64,000 nucleotides of DNA, from NCBI GenBank assembly GCA_013420905.1, contig JAAXNY010000001.1, positions 2,666,001-2,730,000 of the forward strand, read 5' to 3'. The notes under the pieces are model-generated. The model was not told the DNA's origin, ran no database searches, and was given only the letters and a program-made list of their open reading frames with translations. This DNA is from Collybia mongolica. Lineage: Eukaryota > Basidiomycota > Agaricomycetes > Agaricales > Clitocybaceae. Positions within the stretch are counted from its first letter, which is position 1. Each line of letters opens with the position of its first letter. Made by a program: the position numbers and the translations under genes. Shown piece after piece: positions 24,059 to 34,639 of this stretch.

Positions 24059-24533
24059 AGCAGGAGTACCTGGAGGTAAGTGGGTGCTTGTTGGATGGTA
24101 TCCTCGATACCAGGTCAAATGCCTCAGGGCGAGCATACATGCATGGGCCTGGTCCCTCAGGACTAAGTCAGGCTTCCCTCAGGAAACCTTCGGGGGGGTG
24201 TACCCCCCTGTGAACCGGGTGCGAGAAAGCAGCCGCGCTGACCACTTATTAAATGGATTAAGAAGTGCAGGGGGTGGTTCCCTCTGCGACAACTCTTGTC
24301 CTTAGTCCTGTACGGGTCTATTACCCAGTCCCCTCACAGGGACCAACACCCGGAGCACTTATCCTGGGAACAGGGGGGCAATCCAATCCTGCCACATATG
24401 ACGGCCTTTATGCGCCATATTTCATTCCGATCATCTAACTACGTTTATACGTGACCGCATCTGTACTAGCATATGGCGGTATATAAAATTGTTGCAGGAA
24501 AAAAAAAAAAAAAAAAAAAGATCCCTTCCATCA

Positions 24534-24784
24534 AGTATCCTTGGATGTTGCGGTCGGCTATCTTATCAGCATTCCCCGACGCTATTCCACTCTGAACCTC
24601 TTGGATTCCGAGAAATTGTTCTTCTCACCGCCCCCACTCGGTCAGTGAACAGAATGCGGTCCCATAAAAGAGAGAAAAGATAACACATACAACGATATAC
24701 ATACCTAGTATACGTCCAGGCTACCAATACAAGAAGATCATTCTACTTTCGCGAAAAACATAAGAGCAAGGCATAAGACCCTTT
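24534..24784. other. Short spacer after the LINE
   Basis: Unique-looking sequence between the LINE target duplication and the stop codon of the ubiquitin-like gene. It should include that gene's 3' untranslated region. Nothing else is seen. Confidence 0.4.
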
Positions 24785-26524
24785 TTAGGCATATGCTTCC
24801 ATCCCTCCCCACTCCAGGACGCGAAGGCCTTTGCCGGAGCAGACCGCTGCGGCATCAGATACTCCGACGACTTCCGCCCAATCTACTGCCTCCATCTTCA
24901 AAGCGTCCTTCCAGTCTTCCATCTCACTGTAGGTAACTCCCTTGAAGAGCATGAAAACCCTCGTAACCAACTCCGGAACAGGAGAAACGTTCATTGGTGC
25001 AGCGACTTCATACGCGCTCTGAGGAAGGAAACGGAGAGCGATGTGGGCATGTTTGAGGAGAGACGGAAGCCAGAATCTGTAAACCTTAAGTCAACATAAA
25101 CAAATAGGCGAAACAACACGATTCATACGTGATAAACGATGTTCTCGCTTCGGTGTGGAGGCCCAAGGCATACAGAGCTTTGTCAAGATAAAGAGGGATA
25201 TCTTGTATGGATATGAGGATAGAATTCATCGGATTGAGCTTGGGATATGCAGGATTGAATGTTTCGCCTGAGTGAGATTCAACCAAGGGGGATGGAGGAG
25301 GCATATCGATTTCAGCCAAAGGATTTGTTCTGACGTTCTACGATCAGTTGAGCCTGTGGAATCGACAAAGGAAGACGTACGAGGCTTCCCAATACAAGTA
25401 CGATACTTCGACTCCCAATTTCTTGTCAAACAAGGTTCCGGAAGGATGAATATCGACGTCTCAGTTGAGGCTATCTCCTTTCGTGTCTTTCAGGACTTCA
25501 GTGGTCGGATAGACTGCGGAGAAGTTCCACTGAGGAACAAGGCGTAATGCAACTGTGGCATTGACTGGTTCACGAGAGAATATATATATGACGGGCTTTA
25601 AACCCCGTAGTTCTGTAAGGCTGGGAACGAAGTGAAGGATTGAGTTCCGTTTGATGTTGTAATAGCTTAAGTCATTTGTTTCTTCAAGTTGAAGTCCTGC
25701 AAGTTCAAGGCTTGATTGGTGATCAGAATAGCCTTCTATATCTTCCACAAGCATCCTTATGTATGCCATAGTATTGGATGGTTGAAGATGGTTGATTTTT
25801 AGCGTTTTGCCTGTCGGTGCCTTCACGTAAACCCAAAAACGCTGTAGTTTGTCAGTATCAGAAGGGGGCCTGATTGGAAGGAGATGCAAGCGGCTTCCTC
25901 CTCGAATGTTGCATTGTGCAAGAGTAGCTTGGTTACTGAGTTTATTGCCATTGAATTTGAGTTTTTGCCATTGGGCATCAATCCCAATCACATCCTGGAT
26001 GCGTGCTTTGATATCGGTAATAGAGGAAAAAGACATGAAGCCGTCTAACTCAATTACGCGACCGTCACTGTGGGGAAAATCCACAGTAAACCAGACACCC
26101 GAACGCTCCGTGCGCCGAGAGGATACAGCCGCATGAGCTGTTGGGCAGCCGAGAAGTTTTACCCATATTGTGGTGATTCGTTGTCGGATGACAGGCCATG
26201 CATCCGGGTCAATCTCGTTCATTTCGTTCCCGAATGATGCAATCTGGGTCGACAAAACAACTTTCTGCCTTGGAGACATTTTCAGCAGACGGGTGACGTT
26301 AGCCTCCAGAACCTGCATTGCGCACGGTCAGACTGGAGAAAAAAGGAGGGAAGAGATGGCAGTGGCACCGAAAATGTTTGGGGACTCGTAGTAAGGTAAC
26401 TCCGATCCCCATATCGCACCTGTATCAGGTCACTACTGGTAGCGGCGGCGATGGTGGTATTGCCGGAGTGGTCCTGTTGAGGACCTTGTGCAAGCAGCTC
26501 AGGAGCCTGAAAGAACCAACTCAT
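24785..26524 (-). pseudogene. Ubiquitin-like-domain protein with a single in-frame TGA
   Basis: The protein belongs to a fungal family with ubiquitin-like folds; its cellular role is unknown to me. Four exons (26524-26420, 26312-25381, 25329-25129, 25076-24785) have consistent phases and total 1530 bases, or 510 codons. A ubiquitin-like domain is clear at FWVYVKAPTGKTLKINHLQP...LAGLQLEETNDLSYYNI, aligned with the start, KQLED and LSDYNI of ubiquitin; a second, weaker one precedes it (KARIQDVIG...KLKFNGNKLS). Downstream parts are VSYLYWEASTNPLAEIDMPP and FWLPSLLKHAHIALRFLP. Codon 319 (25463-25461) is TGA, in SLN-stop-DVDIHPSGTLFD, where my recollection of relatives is Trp. No intron can remove it, because no GT lies nearby. 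The rest of the frame is perfect, so this is a very young nonsense mutation, a readthrough codon or a sequence error. It is divergent from FOL1. Confidence 0.75.
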
Positions 26525-26943
26525 GGTGGATGTACAGGAAGAAGAGCCTCTCAGCGTCTATTACGACAAGCTGTGCATGTTGAACAACAATGCGTTAGCA
26601 TCATTGATCCTGTGCGCTTCGATTTTAGCTTGCGCACTAGAAAGTAACTACATTGATTTTTTTCTTTTTTTCTTTTTTTCTATCCCGTTTATTGGCGATG
26701 CCCTATGGTAGTCAATACATGTGCTTTTACCTAGTTTATATCTACTATTGTTCTTTGTGCTCCCCATCTGTGCCTTCCCCGTGAAGGGTAGGATTGTATG
26801 CCTATATATACTTGTTCCGTTACCGCTCAATTAAGATGAAAATCACTAGGAGAGTTGCCCGAACCGTTTTGAAGCTCAAGCTCGGGAGATTCCGAGTCGA
26901 AGGTCGGCTTTCCGTCTAATTATGTAGACCCTGCCTCTGAAAA
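26525..26943. promoter_or_regulatory. Shared divergent promoter region
   Basis: These 419 bases separate the start codons of the ubiquitin-like gene (minus) and FOL1 (plus), so both promoters must lie here. A strong pyrimidine tract (TTTTTTCTTTTTTTCTTTTT-like, 26657-26680) is the most obvious element and is a common promoter feature in fungi. No specific factor site can be named. Confidence 0.55.
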
Positions 26944-29685
26944 ATGCCGGACACAATCCGAGTCAATAACTTGTCTTTAACCATAGCTCTCGCTAGCGGC
27001 GCCTACTGGCCCCAGAAAACACAGCCTATTCAGCAACCTGTCCTCGTAACCCTCTCTGTCCCTCATGATGTTCGACAGACAGCTACCACGGATGATCTTT
27101 CACATTCGATCAATTACGCCGCACTCGCGAAACAATTACGAAAATCCTTGGGTCCGGAGGCGGCCTTTGGATCCCTGGAAGAGTTCGCTAGCTATGTTTT
27201 TAATACACTAATAGGATCGGAAACTGGAACGACCAATTCCAGCATCAAGACTTTGCATATCAGCATCACGCAGCTCAAGTCACCATTACATTCTAGCGCC
27301 GTTGGATTAGAGGCGAGCTCGAAGGCATCAGACCGGAGTGTATCACATATTAGGCATTTCTTGAAGGACATTGAGTGCCATGCGATCATTGGCGTCAACG
27401 AGAATGAAAGGGTGGAAAAACAAATAGTCAAGTTGAACTTGTCTATAGACGGTTGTTCGAAAGATTTGAAGGAGGACCATTGGCTTGACTTTCGGGGGTT
27501 GACAAGAATGTTATATGAGGTACGTCTTTACATTTCTGTGCAGTCACCAACCTCAGCTCTGTGCACAGAGCGTTGGGAGTTCATCATTCTTGACGTTAGA
27601 AGCACTTGCATCTCACGTCGCTATCAAAGTATTTGAACATCTTCATTCCACAATTCCTACCTCCCAAGATTCAGTGGTCACAGTCAAGGCCGCAAAGCCC
27701 AATGCACTTGTATTTGCCAGTTCGTCGGAAGTGGAGCTTACTCGGACGTTTGACGACTATCCTGACATTTTTCGTGGTGAGGACGCCCCAGTTATTGGTG
27801 ACCAACATCCAGTTACTCGCGATTTTGGACGGACTGTGGCGATCGCGCTAGGCTCCAATATTGGGGATTCTTTCCATAATATCGAGTGCGCACTCCGCTT
27901 GCTTGAGGCGTCGAATCAATTTTTTACGCCCAACGAGCATAAAGGCATCAACGAGGACTCATTTGTCACGGTGGTTGACACTAGCTTTCTTTACGAGACA
28001 GCACCGATGTACGTTACGGACCAGCCTTCGTTCATCAACTGTACATGTCTTGTGCGTTGTTGGACGCTTTTAAATCGGCGACTTCCTGATATCAGGACTC
28101 GCTTCCATAGATCGAAACTAACCTATCTCCCATTGATCTCTTGAAGCTTTTGAAGCATATAGAATCGGCTGTGGGGCGAGTTCCGTCGATTCGCAATGGT
28201 CCCCGTGCCGTCGATCTCGACATTATCTTTTATGGGAATATGATTCTCGATACAAGGCCCTTGCTGGAGCGAGAAAATCTCGATAATCTAGCAGGTCAGC
28301 TGGTGATACCTCATCCAAGGATGCACGAAAGGGAATTTGTACTCAGGCCTCTCAACGAGTACGCGGCTTATCATTGAGGGTTAGGAGCGTAATTGATTTT
28401 ATTCCAGCATGGTCCCGGATTACATTCACCCAGTATACAAAAGATCAATCTCCAAACTTCTCGCAGAACTTCGTGAGGAGGACCCCTCGATGAGAAAGGT
28501 TGTCCCCTTCCCCTGTTATCCTCTACCCCCGGATTATGTGTGGTCCCACTCTGACGTACCTGTCGTACCGCCAACGCTGACTCACTGGACCCATACGTCT
28601 TCCCTTACGCCACGCCAACATGGCGGGAAGCGTAAAACACACCTCATGGCGACGCTGAACGCAACACCTGATTCATTTTCCGATGGATCAGCACATAACA
28701 CGATGCAGACGGCTTTGGAATATGCAAGGAAGGCCGTTGACGATGGTTCTGCGATTATCGACATTGGAGGTTATTCAACCAAACCTGGGGCCGCGTTTGT
28801 CAGTCCGGAGGAAGAGAAAGAGAGGGTAGTACCGGTAATCAGAGCGATGCGAAATATTGGGCTCTCCGATCAGAGCTCAGCCGCGAGTGCAAATGAGTTA
28901 GCAGCGGACACAAATAATCGTTTGCGAGCCGTTCCCATAAGTGTTGATACGTTCCGCTGGGAGGTGGCGAAAGCAGCTATATTGGCCGGTGCAAACTGTA
29001 TCAATGATGTCTACGCCTTCACTGGGCGGGACACCCACCCCGTTGTCAGTGACGATCAGAAGGAGAGGGCAGAAGCGTCAATGATAGAAATGAAGCGTGT
29101 TGCGAGGGAGTACGCAGTACCAGTCATCTTAATGCATTCAAGGGGAGATGCCGGGATGAATAAGAATTATGAGATGTACAAATCCAACGGAGCTAGCAGC
29201 GCGGTTGTTCAGGGTGTGCAGGTTGAGCTGGGTGCCAAGGTGGAAAAAATCATCAAAGGCAAGGGTGGCGTGAGGCGCTGGATGGTCATCGCCGATCCAG
29301 GAGTTGGGTTCAGCAAGACGCTTGAGGGAAATTTGGAAGTTTTGAGAGATGCTTCGAAGATTGTTGGCAATGTTCTTGTTCGTAACGGTGTGTCTTTCAT
29401 CGCATTTACGACACTAATTTTTCGTTGATGCCTGGGGTAGGTGGGGACACGATGCGAAACCCTTTGTGCGGATATCCTCTGCTGATCGGGGCGTCGAGGA
29501 AGTCTTTCTTGGGCGCTATACTTGCCCAGGGAGATAGAGGTCGAGTCACGGAGCCAATAGAACGTGTCTGGGCGACAAGCACCACTGTCGCTTGTGCTGT
29601 GCAACAAGGTTCTTTGGTGGTAAGGGTGCACGACACGGCAGAGATGGCGGACGTTATCTCTGTTGCCACTGAGTTATGGGGATGA
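26944..29685 (+). CDS. FOL1: Trifunctional folate synthesis enzyme: DHNA - HPPK - DHPS
   Basis: One polypeptide carries three consecutive steps of folate synthesis: dihydroneopterin aldolase, hydroxymethyldihydropterin pyrophosphokinase and dihydropteroate synthase. Exons 26944-27519, 27569-28051, 28111-28358, 28408-29387 and 29441-29685 keep phase throughout and give 843 residues. Residues 1 to about 250 hold two FolB-like aldolase repeats (INYAALAKQLRK; IECHAIIGVNENER). HPPK follows with VAIALGSNIGDSFHNIE, FLYETAPMYV and GPRAVDLDIIFYG. DHPS has THLMATLNATPDSFSDGS, IIDIGGYSTKPG, PISVDTFRWEVAKAA, GANCINDV, VILMHSRG, WMVIADPGVGFSKT and LIGASRKSFLG. The layout is that of the fungal FOL1/FAS proteins. 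An apparent stop after NEYAAYH is avoided by the donor at 28359, giving RPLNDMVPDYIHP. The subcellular place (mitochondrion in yeast) is not evident from the N-terminus. Confidence 0.96.
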
Positions 29686-30527
29686 AACGTCCCAAAACCC
29701 TTCTCCCACCTGGTTGAGGGCATCGGGTATCTACTGTAATAATGTAAACAAACTGGACCCTTGACTCGGAAGTTCTGTTATTGACATAAAAAGGTCAGCA
29801 TTGGGCGTGCGCGCTGAATATTTAAAATAGTTTTGGTTCACTTCAGAGTAGCTTCACGCTTCAAGTACGTTTGGATGGTTACTTGCTACGTGTTAGAATG
29901 GCAAGGATGCCGATGCCCGAGCGCCAAGCGTCGCACACCATGCGCTCGCGATCTCGCAAATCCTGATTTTTCCCACAATTATCTGACAGACACCATAGAG
30001 TCTCCTAGAACGCGCAAATCTACATAGCACTGCATAGTGATGTGTAGACTGGGGGAATATTGACTAGATCTGTATAGGATTATCATTTCTGACCAGCTCT
30101 TTATAGTTATGTACTTTTTACCTAGGTGCCATTAGGTGCTAACTTATCAGGGAGCCTTTGCTTTTTATAAGTCCAGAAATATTTGAAAAGTGTTTTATGG
30201 AGGCTTGTGAAAAGTTCATATTATTGATTGAATAAAAGGTGGTTGATTGAGTGCATAAGAAGTTCTTTGTCAATGTACTTGTCTAAGAGAAATTCCATGC
30301 TATATTCAAGCACTGTTTCCTTCAACAATCTTGAGCTGGCTGTATGTACTACCAAACCTCGGAATAATTGCTGTGAGTGCTTGAATATGGGATAAAGGTA
30401 TTACATCACCCATTATTGCCTGATTGCTTCTTTGCATGCACTTCAGAACAAGCATTCCAGATGCTGGATCAGGATACAGTCCCTTTCAACTCGAAGATCC
30501 TGATTATCCCCAATCGACCTGTTGAGC
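29686..30527. other. Transition from gene to repeat-rich DNA
   Basis: The first part holds the FOL1 3' end. From about 30050 the sequence becomes A/T-rich and resembles the repeat-rich interval that follows. An inverted pair of about 15 bases, TATATTCAAGCACT (near 30301) and AGTGCTTGAATATG (near 30377), could form a stem. No gene is recognised. Confidence 0.35.
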
Positions 30528-30541
30528 AATATCAAACCATT

Positions 30542-31492
30542 CGACGTTTCTTGATCTTTTACCACCACCATCCGACCGTGGGAATTCGTCCCTCCTGCAC
30601 TAGGTTGTCCCTAAACTACCTAACACCTCATCCCTAATCGAGATCGCCTTTCATCAGACCATTCTTTTGGCCTGGGCCACTATCCTTTTACACCATATCC
30701 AAATTTTTAACTTATCAGAGCTGATCCTGACTATCTGCAGGGTCATCTCATCTTGCCTGTACTGGGGGCTTCACTAATCTGTTCACATCCACCTTATCAA
30801 CTACCAGGCCACACAAGGACACCACAACTCTTATACTCTGCTTTGCACAGATCCTTAGGGAGCATCACCGCCAACATTTTCAACAATTTTTTTGTACTTG
30901 CTTAACCACTACACCCAAATACAAAAGGAGGAAGGGGTCTGGCCCCCGATCAGCTACTGTCCCTGCACAGAGCACACCTCTTGGGGAGAATGCCAGTTTA
31001 TCGTCCAATGGTGGGATTTGGTGGCCTCATTTTGGAGGGGAGTCATTGCTTTGGGAGAGTGGTGTGGAACAGGGGGGCAAGTAATAGGGGGACTCAGGAG
31101 AGGGGGAGCAGGTTTGAGGTATGGGTCATTCATTTAGATTGGACATTTATCTTTGACACTGGGGGGGAGTAATGGGTTTCCAGGGCAACCTGAAAATACC
31201 AGGGGGGGAGTGGAACAGGGTACCAACATGAAGGGAGGGGACCATGCCCTGACAAGCGGGGGCAAACCTTTAAGGCGTTGGGAGGTTCAGACATGGTACA
31301 GTACAATACTGTTGGACTGCAGGTATCCTCAGTCTAGACCCATAATATGACCTGGAGAGCAACTTAGTGTACAGCTCCACCCTGATGGCCCATTACAGAT
31401 TACTTAGTGGTAATAGGTGTTTATGCCCGCATGTAGCTGGGTCAAACCCACATGCGCTTAATATTATTATATGAATCAAAAAAAAAAAAAAA
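30542..31492 (+). mobile_element. Short poly(A)-tailed retroposon with a LINE-like 5' end
   Basis: About 950 bases with a poly(A) tail (31478-31492), flanked by an exact 14-bp duplication, AATATCAAACCATT, at 30528-30541 and 31493-31506. It therefore moved by LINE-type target-primed reverse transcription. Its first bases (CGACGTTTCTTGATC, then TTACCACCACC) match the 5' end of LINE copy A. The rest and the 3' end do not, and I see no reverse transcriptase or other protein. It behaves like a non-autonomous derivative or SINE-like passenger of that LINE family. Confidence 0.85.
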
Positions 31493-32095
31493 AATATCAA
31501 ACCATTCAATGTACACAAGAAAGCCGCCAGTTCCTCTCAACTGGATCTGGGCAATGCAATGATGTATTCTAAGAATGTAGATATGATTCACAAATCTTCA
31601 AGTCCACTGAGTAACCAAATCATTGTGGGATCAGTATTAAATATTGCCACATCAGAGTGTCTGGATGGCCAAGTTTTGGAAGGATAGACTGTCCACAGTC
31701 TGGTCTGGGCCAGGTCCGACCTATTTTTGCTGGACCTGGCCCTGGCCCCGAGGGCTGGTCCACCTCTTTGTCAGACCTGGCCCTCTATCAGAGGGTCGGG
31801 CCAGGTCAACCAGGTCCAATGGTAAAAAAAAAAAGAAATTGTTTAATAGTCTGGAAAAATGTCTACTGCTGATACATACCATATTTAACATCTATCAATT
31901 AAATACAACTATCTCTCAATGAATTATCCTAGTGTTTTCACTCCTTGCACATCTGGATCATCAGAGAAGTTTCTGCTCTGAAGCTGCTTGACATCAGGAA
32001 TTTGATCAAAAATCATTGATTACTAATAATTTAGATGAGGGTTATTATTTTTTGAGGTTTGATCTTGCATTCTCTATTCCCCCACTATTTACCCC

Positions 32096-32345
32096 CACTA
32101 TTTGGTAGCACTTTCACCACCCACCAACACTGTGCATCTGGTGGGGGTGGTTTTTCCAAAGTTTAGTGGATGAGATTAAGGGGTATGAAAATAGGATGAA
32201 ATTTCATCCCACATATTTCATCCTTTAAGAGGGTGAATTTGTACCATTAAAATATCATCTATCAATAGAATGAATTTCATCCCATAAGGGGTGAATTATA
32301 TGGGATGATTTTCATCTAATAAAAGGAGTGAATTTCATCCCATAA
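32096..32345 (+). repeat. Direct repeat, left copy
   Basis: This copy contains CTGGTGGGGGTG, then GGGGTATGAAAATAGGATG and several short units reading GATGAAATTTCATCCCA or GGTGAATTTCATCCCAT. The same order recurs at 34078-34265. The short units are themselves partly palindromic (GATGAAATTTCATC). Confidence 0.7.
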
Positions 32346-32738
32346 CAGGGGATATAATGTATGTTTAATGGCAAAAATAGCGACAGTCTCCTCAGTGTGA
32401 ATTTCATGAAGTTCCCAGAGGCCTGAGAGCAACAAAAAGTGAAGGTAAATCATTAATGTAATGGATGAATTTTGCACCAGGTTCATACTGCTTTGTAGTC
32501 ATCCCTTTTACTGAGATTGAATTCATGATGTTTTCCATCAACCATTCATTCAATCAGTATAGTAATTTTGTCATTCATTTTCAGACCTCTATAGCTAGTT
32601 ATGAAATTTTATCTGTTGTGAGCTTGAAATGCACCTGTCTCTCAATGGAAAATTCCCCCACATAATGCTGAAAAGCATCCAATTTGATATGCAAAAATTC
32701 ATATATTATAGTACTAGTATTGGAGAGCTGTATTTATG

Positions 32739-33115
32739 CAGCATCCCCCTCAACAGCCTAAAGCTGATACCCCCACATTTCAGCAAGGATACAACCATAC
32801 ATTCTGCGCACCTAAACTGAGCAAGGATACAACATTATGGTCTGCACCTAAAACAAGCAAGGATACAATGTTATGGTCTGTGCACCTGAAATGAGCAAGG
32901 ATACAATGTTACAGTCTGCACACCTAAAACAAGCAAGAATATGCCCTTACATTCCACACACCTAAAGCTGAGACCTGCATTTCAGCAAGAATATGACTTT
33001 ATGTTCTGTGCACCTAAAGCTGAGTCTCCCACAGTTCAGCAAGGATATGACCTTATGTTCCACACACCTAAAACAAGCAAGAATGACCTTACATTCCACA
33101 CACCTAAAGCTGACT
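32739..33115 (+). repeat. Tandem minisatellite, about 55-60 bp unit
   Basis: Seven or so degenerate units built from CACACCTAAA(GCTGA or ACAAGC), then CAGCAAGGATA and a TTAYRTTC string. Unit length varies because some units lack the middle. In one plus-strand frame the last units encode HTPKAE/HTPKTS-like peptides, but stops occur in the earlier units, so I treat it as a non-coding array. Confidence 0.7.
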
Positions 33116-33221
33116 TTGATGCATCTTTGTTCACCCACATCATTCTTTTCACGTCCAAAACCAAAAGTATTTTGTACTTTGTACTACCTTCATCTAATTA
33201 TTTTTCTACTTGTGAAGGATC

Positions 33222-33437
33222 TCACTCCACAGTGTCTTCCAATCCATCCCAGTCAATTTCCCCTTCCTCTTCATTCTCATCCTCTCTGTCCTTGTCCTTG
33301 TCCTTGTCCTCTCTGTCCTTGTCCTTGTCCTTGTCCTTTCTGTCCTCATCCTTGGAATTCTCATCCTTGGTGTTCTCCTTGTCTTCACTATCTTCATTGT
33401 TGCTCCCAGTTTGCATGTTGTCAAAGCCAGTGATCAT
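33222..33437 (-). other. Acidic repeat open frame (DKDKDRED type)
   Basis: A minus-strand open frame of 71 codons is almost entirely acidic and lysine residues in tandem, made by a TCCTTG hexamer array at 33290-33350, and ends GEIDWDGLEDTVE. Similar DKEDGDKEDGD repeats occur in the KDZ accessory protein at about 38.6 kb. It may be a remnant of an element gene or just an expanded hexamer. No function can be assigned. Confidence 0.35.
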
Positions 33438-34077
33438 TTGTCGGTAACCACATTTATGTTATGGCTATTTAGGCTTTATCCTCTAGATCAGTCTGGTTTA
33501 TCATTCATTCATTCTAAGACCATTGACTCTGTAAGTCCAACGTCTAATGACTCCCTCAGTAGGGCTAAGTCAGATCATTCATTCAAAGATGCTCTACTCC
33601 CTTTGTAAGGCAAGTAGGATCAAGTTCGCATTGAGGAGTCAAGAGTAGATGAATAAGGTGAATTCAGCTAGGTCAAGCTAAAGAACTAACTAAGCTAGAA
33701 TGTCCCTATATATACGTAGGAGTCCAATAAGCATAGATAAGCATGGTTTACGCTATTGATCATATAGATAAGAGGGATTAATGCTGTTGGTTATATAGAT
33801 AAAGGGGATGAGTAAGCATGGGATAAATAAGACTAATGGAGAATTGTCTGAGTAATGCAAACTGATATTAGTAAGTATGAGTAAGCAACAGTGAGTAAGA
33901 AGAAAAAGATAGATAGGGTGCATGATAAGGGAATTTGTAACAGTTTATGTGCATAGGCATACTTGTTCTTCAAGTTTGATTTGATGAACTCCTCGATTGC
34001 CCAGCTGTGGGGAAATGATTTGAAGTAGTTGTGGCACTCCCGGGCCTGTGAGGTGCTGTTAGTGTGAAGGAATCACT

Positions 34078-34265
34078 GTGCACCTGGTGGGGGTGATTTT
34101 TCCCCCACTTAATGGATGAAAAGGGTTTTTCCTAAGTTTAGTGGATGAAATTAAGGGGTATGAAAATAGGATGAAATTTCATCCCACATATTTCATCCCA
34201 TAAGGGGTGAATTATATGGGATGATTTTCATCTAATAAAAGGGGTGAATTTCATCCTATACAAGG
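34078..34265 (+). repeat. Direct repeat, right copy
   Basis: This is the second copy of the 32096-32345 repeat in the same orientation about 2 kb away. It matches over the CTGGTGGGGGTG start, the GGGGTATGAAAATAGGATG string and the ATATGGGATGATTTTCATCT string. It is followed by a run of G near 34277-34287. The pair could be ends of one element or two copies of a small one. Confidence 0.7.
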
Positions 34266-34639
34266 GTGAGTTCTAGGGGGGGGGGGGAAAGGAGGCCTTT
34301 GTAGGTCATTTCACAAAGTTTAGAGCAGCTCCATGTATGTTACTCCAAAAATCATTATGCTTTGTGTATCAATAGAGCTGTCCTGTATAGGCACTACCTG
34401 GCCTTGAGAGCTATGCAGCAATCAACCTGAAAAAATTGGCTTAAACATTGTCTACAGAAGAAACCAAGTAAACCATAGTAGTGAGTTAACACAAACATAT
34501 CCATCCTATATAAATATATTTCAGGTGCCTCAACTTCAACATTAAAAAAGGAAACAATGATTATTTAGGGTAGAAAAGATGTTTGTAGATGAAGGAATGT
34601 ATAATATGTAGTGTATGGGATAAATGCTTATATATTACG

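Larger units (their letters stand above)
16949..24519 (+). mobile_element. Full-length LINE (non-LTR retrotransposon), copy A
   Basis: A non-LTR retrotransposon with a CCHC ORF1, an endonuclease/RT/RNase H ORF2 and a poly(A) tail (about 24499-24519). It is bounded by an exact 14-bp target-site duplication, GATCCCTTCCATCA, at 16935-16948 and 24520-24533, so both ends are fixed. The element starts CGACATTCCTTC. Removing the R1 insertion (about 1.07 kb) leaves roughly 6.5 kb, a normal full length. ORF2 with an RNase H domain points to the Tad/I/R1 group of LINEs. Both ORFs have many in-frame stops, so this copy is dead although its flanks are unblemished. It separates the gene-dense left block from the ubiquitin-like/FOL1 pair. 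Copy B (49530-50547) is a truncated relative. Confidence 0.95.
31507..34639. other. Repeat-rich interval without an identifiable gene
   Basis: The interval holds several repeats listed separately plus unassigned A/T-rich DNA. At 31690-31812 the strings GGCCAGGTC and GACCTGGCCC recur in both orientations, making a fold-back block followed by an A-run. Open frames are short or low complexity. Nothing resembling a host gene is seen. Confidence 0.45.

Noticed and set aside
28374..28376. Stop codon after NEYAAYH that would split FOL1 into an aldolase-HPPK gene and a DHPS gene
   Set aside because: A donor at 28359 and acceptor at 28407 give RPLNDMVPDYIHP in phase, matching the usual linker.
32739..33115. 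CRISPR-like array
   Set aside because: Units are contiguous degenerate tandem repeats without unique spacers, in a eukaryotic genome.
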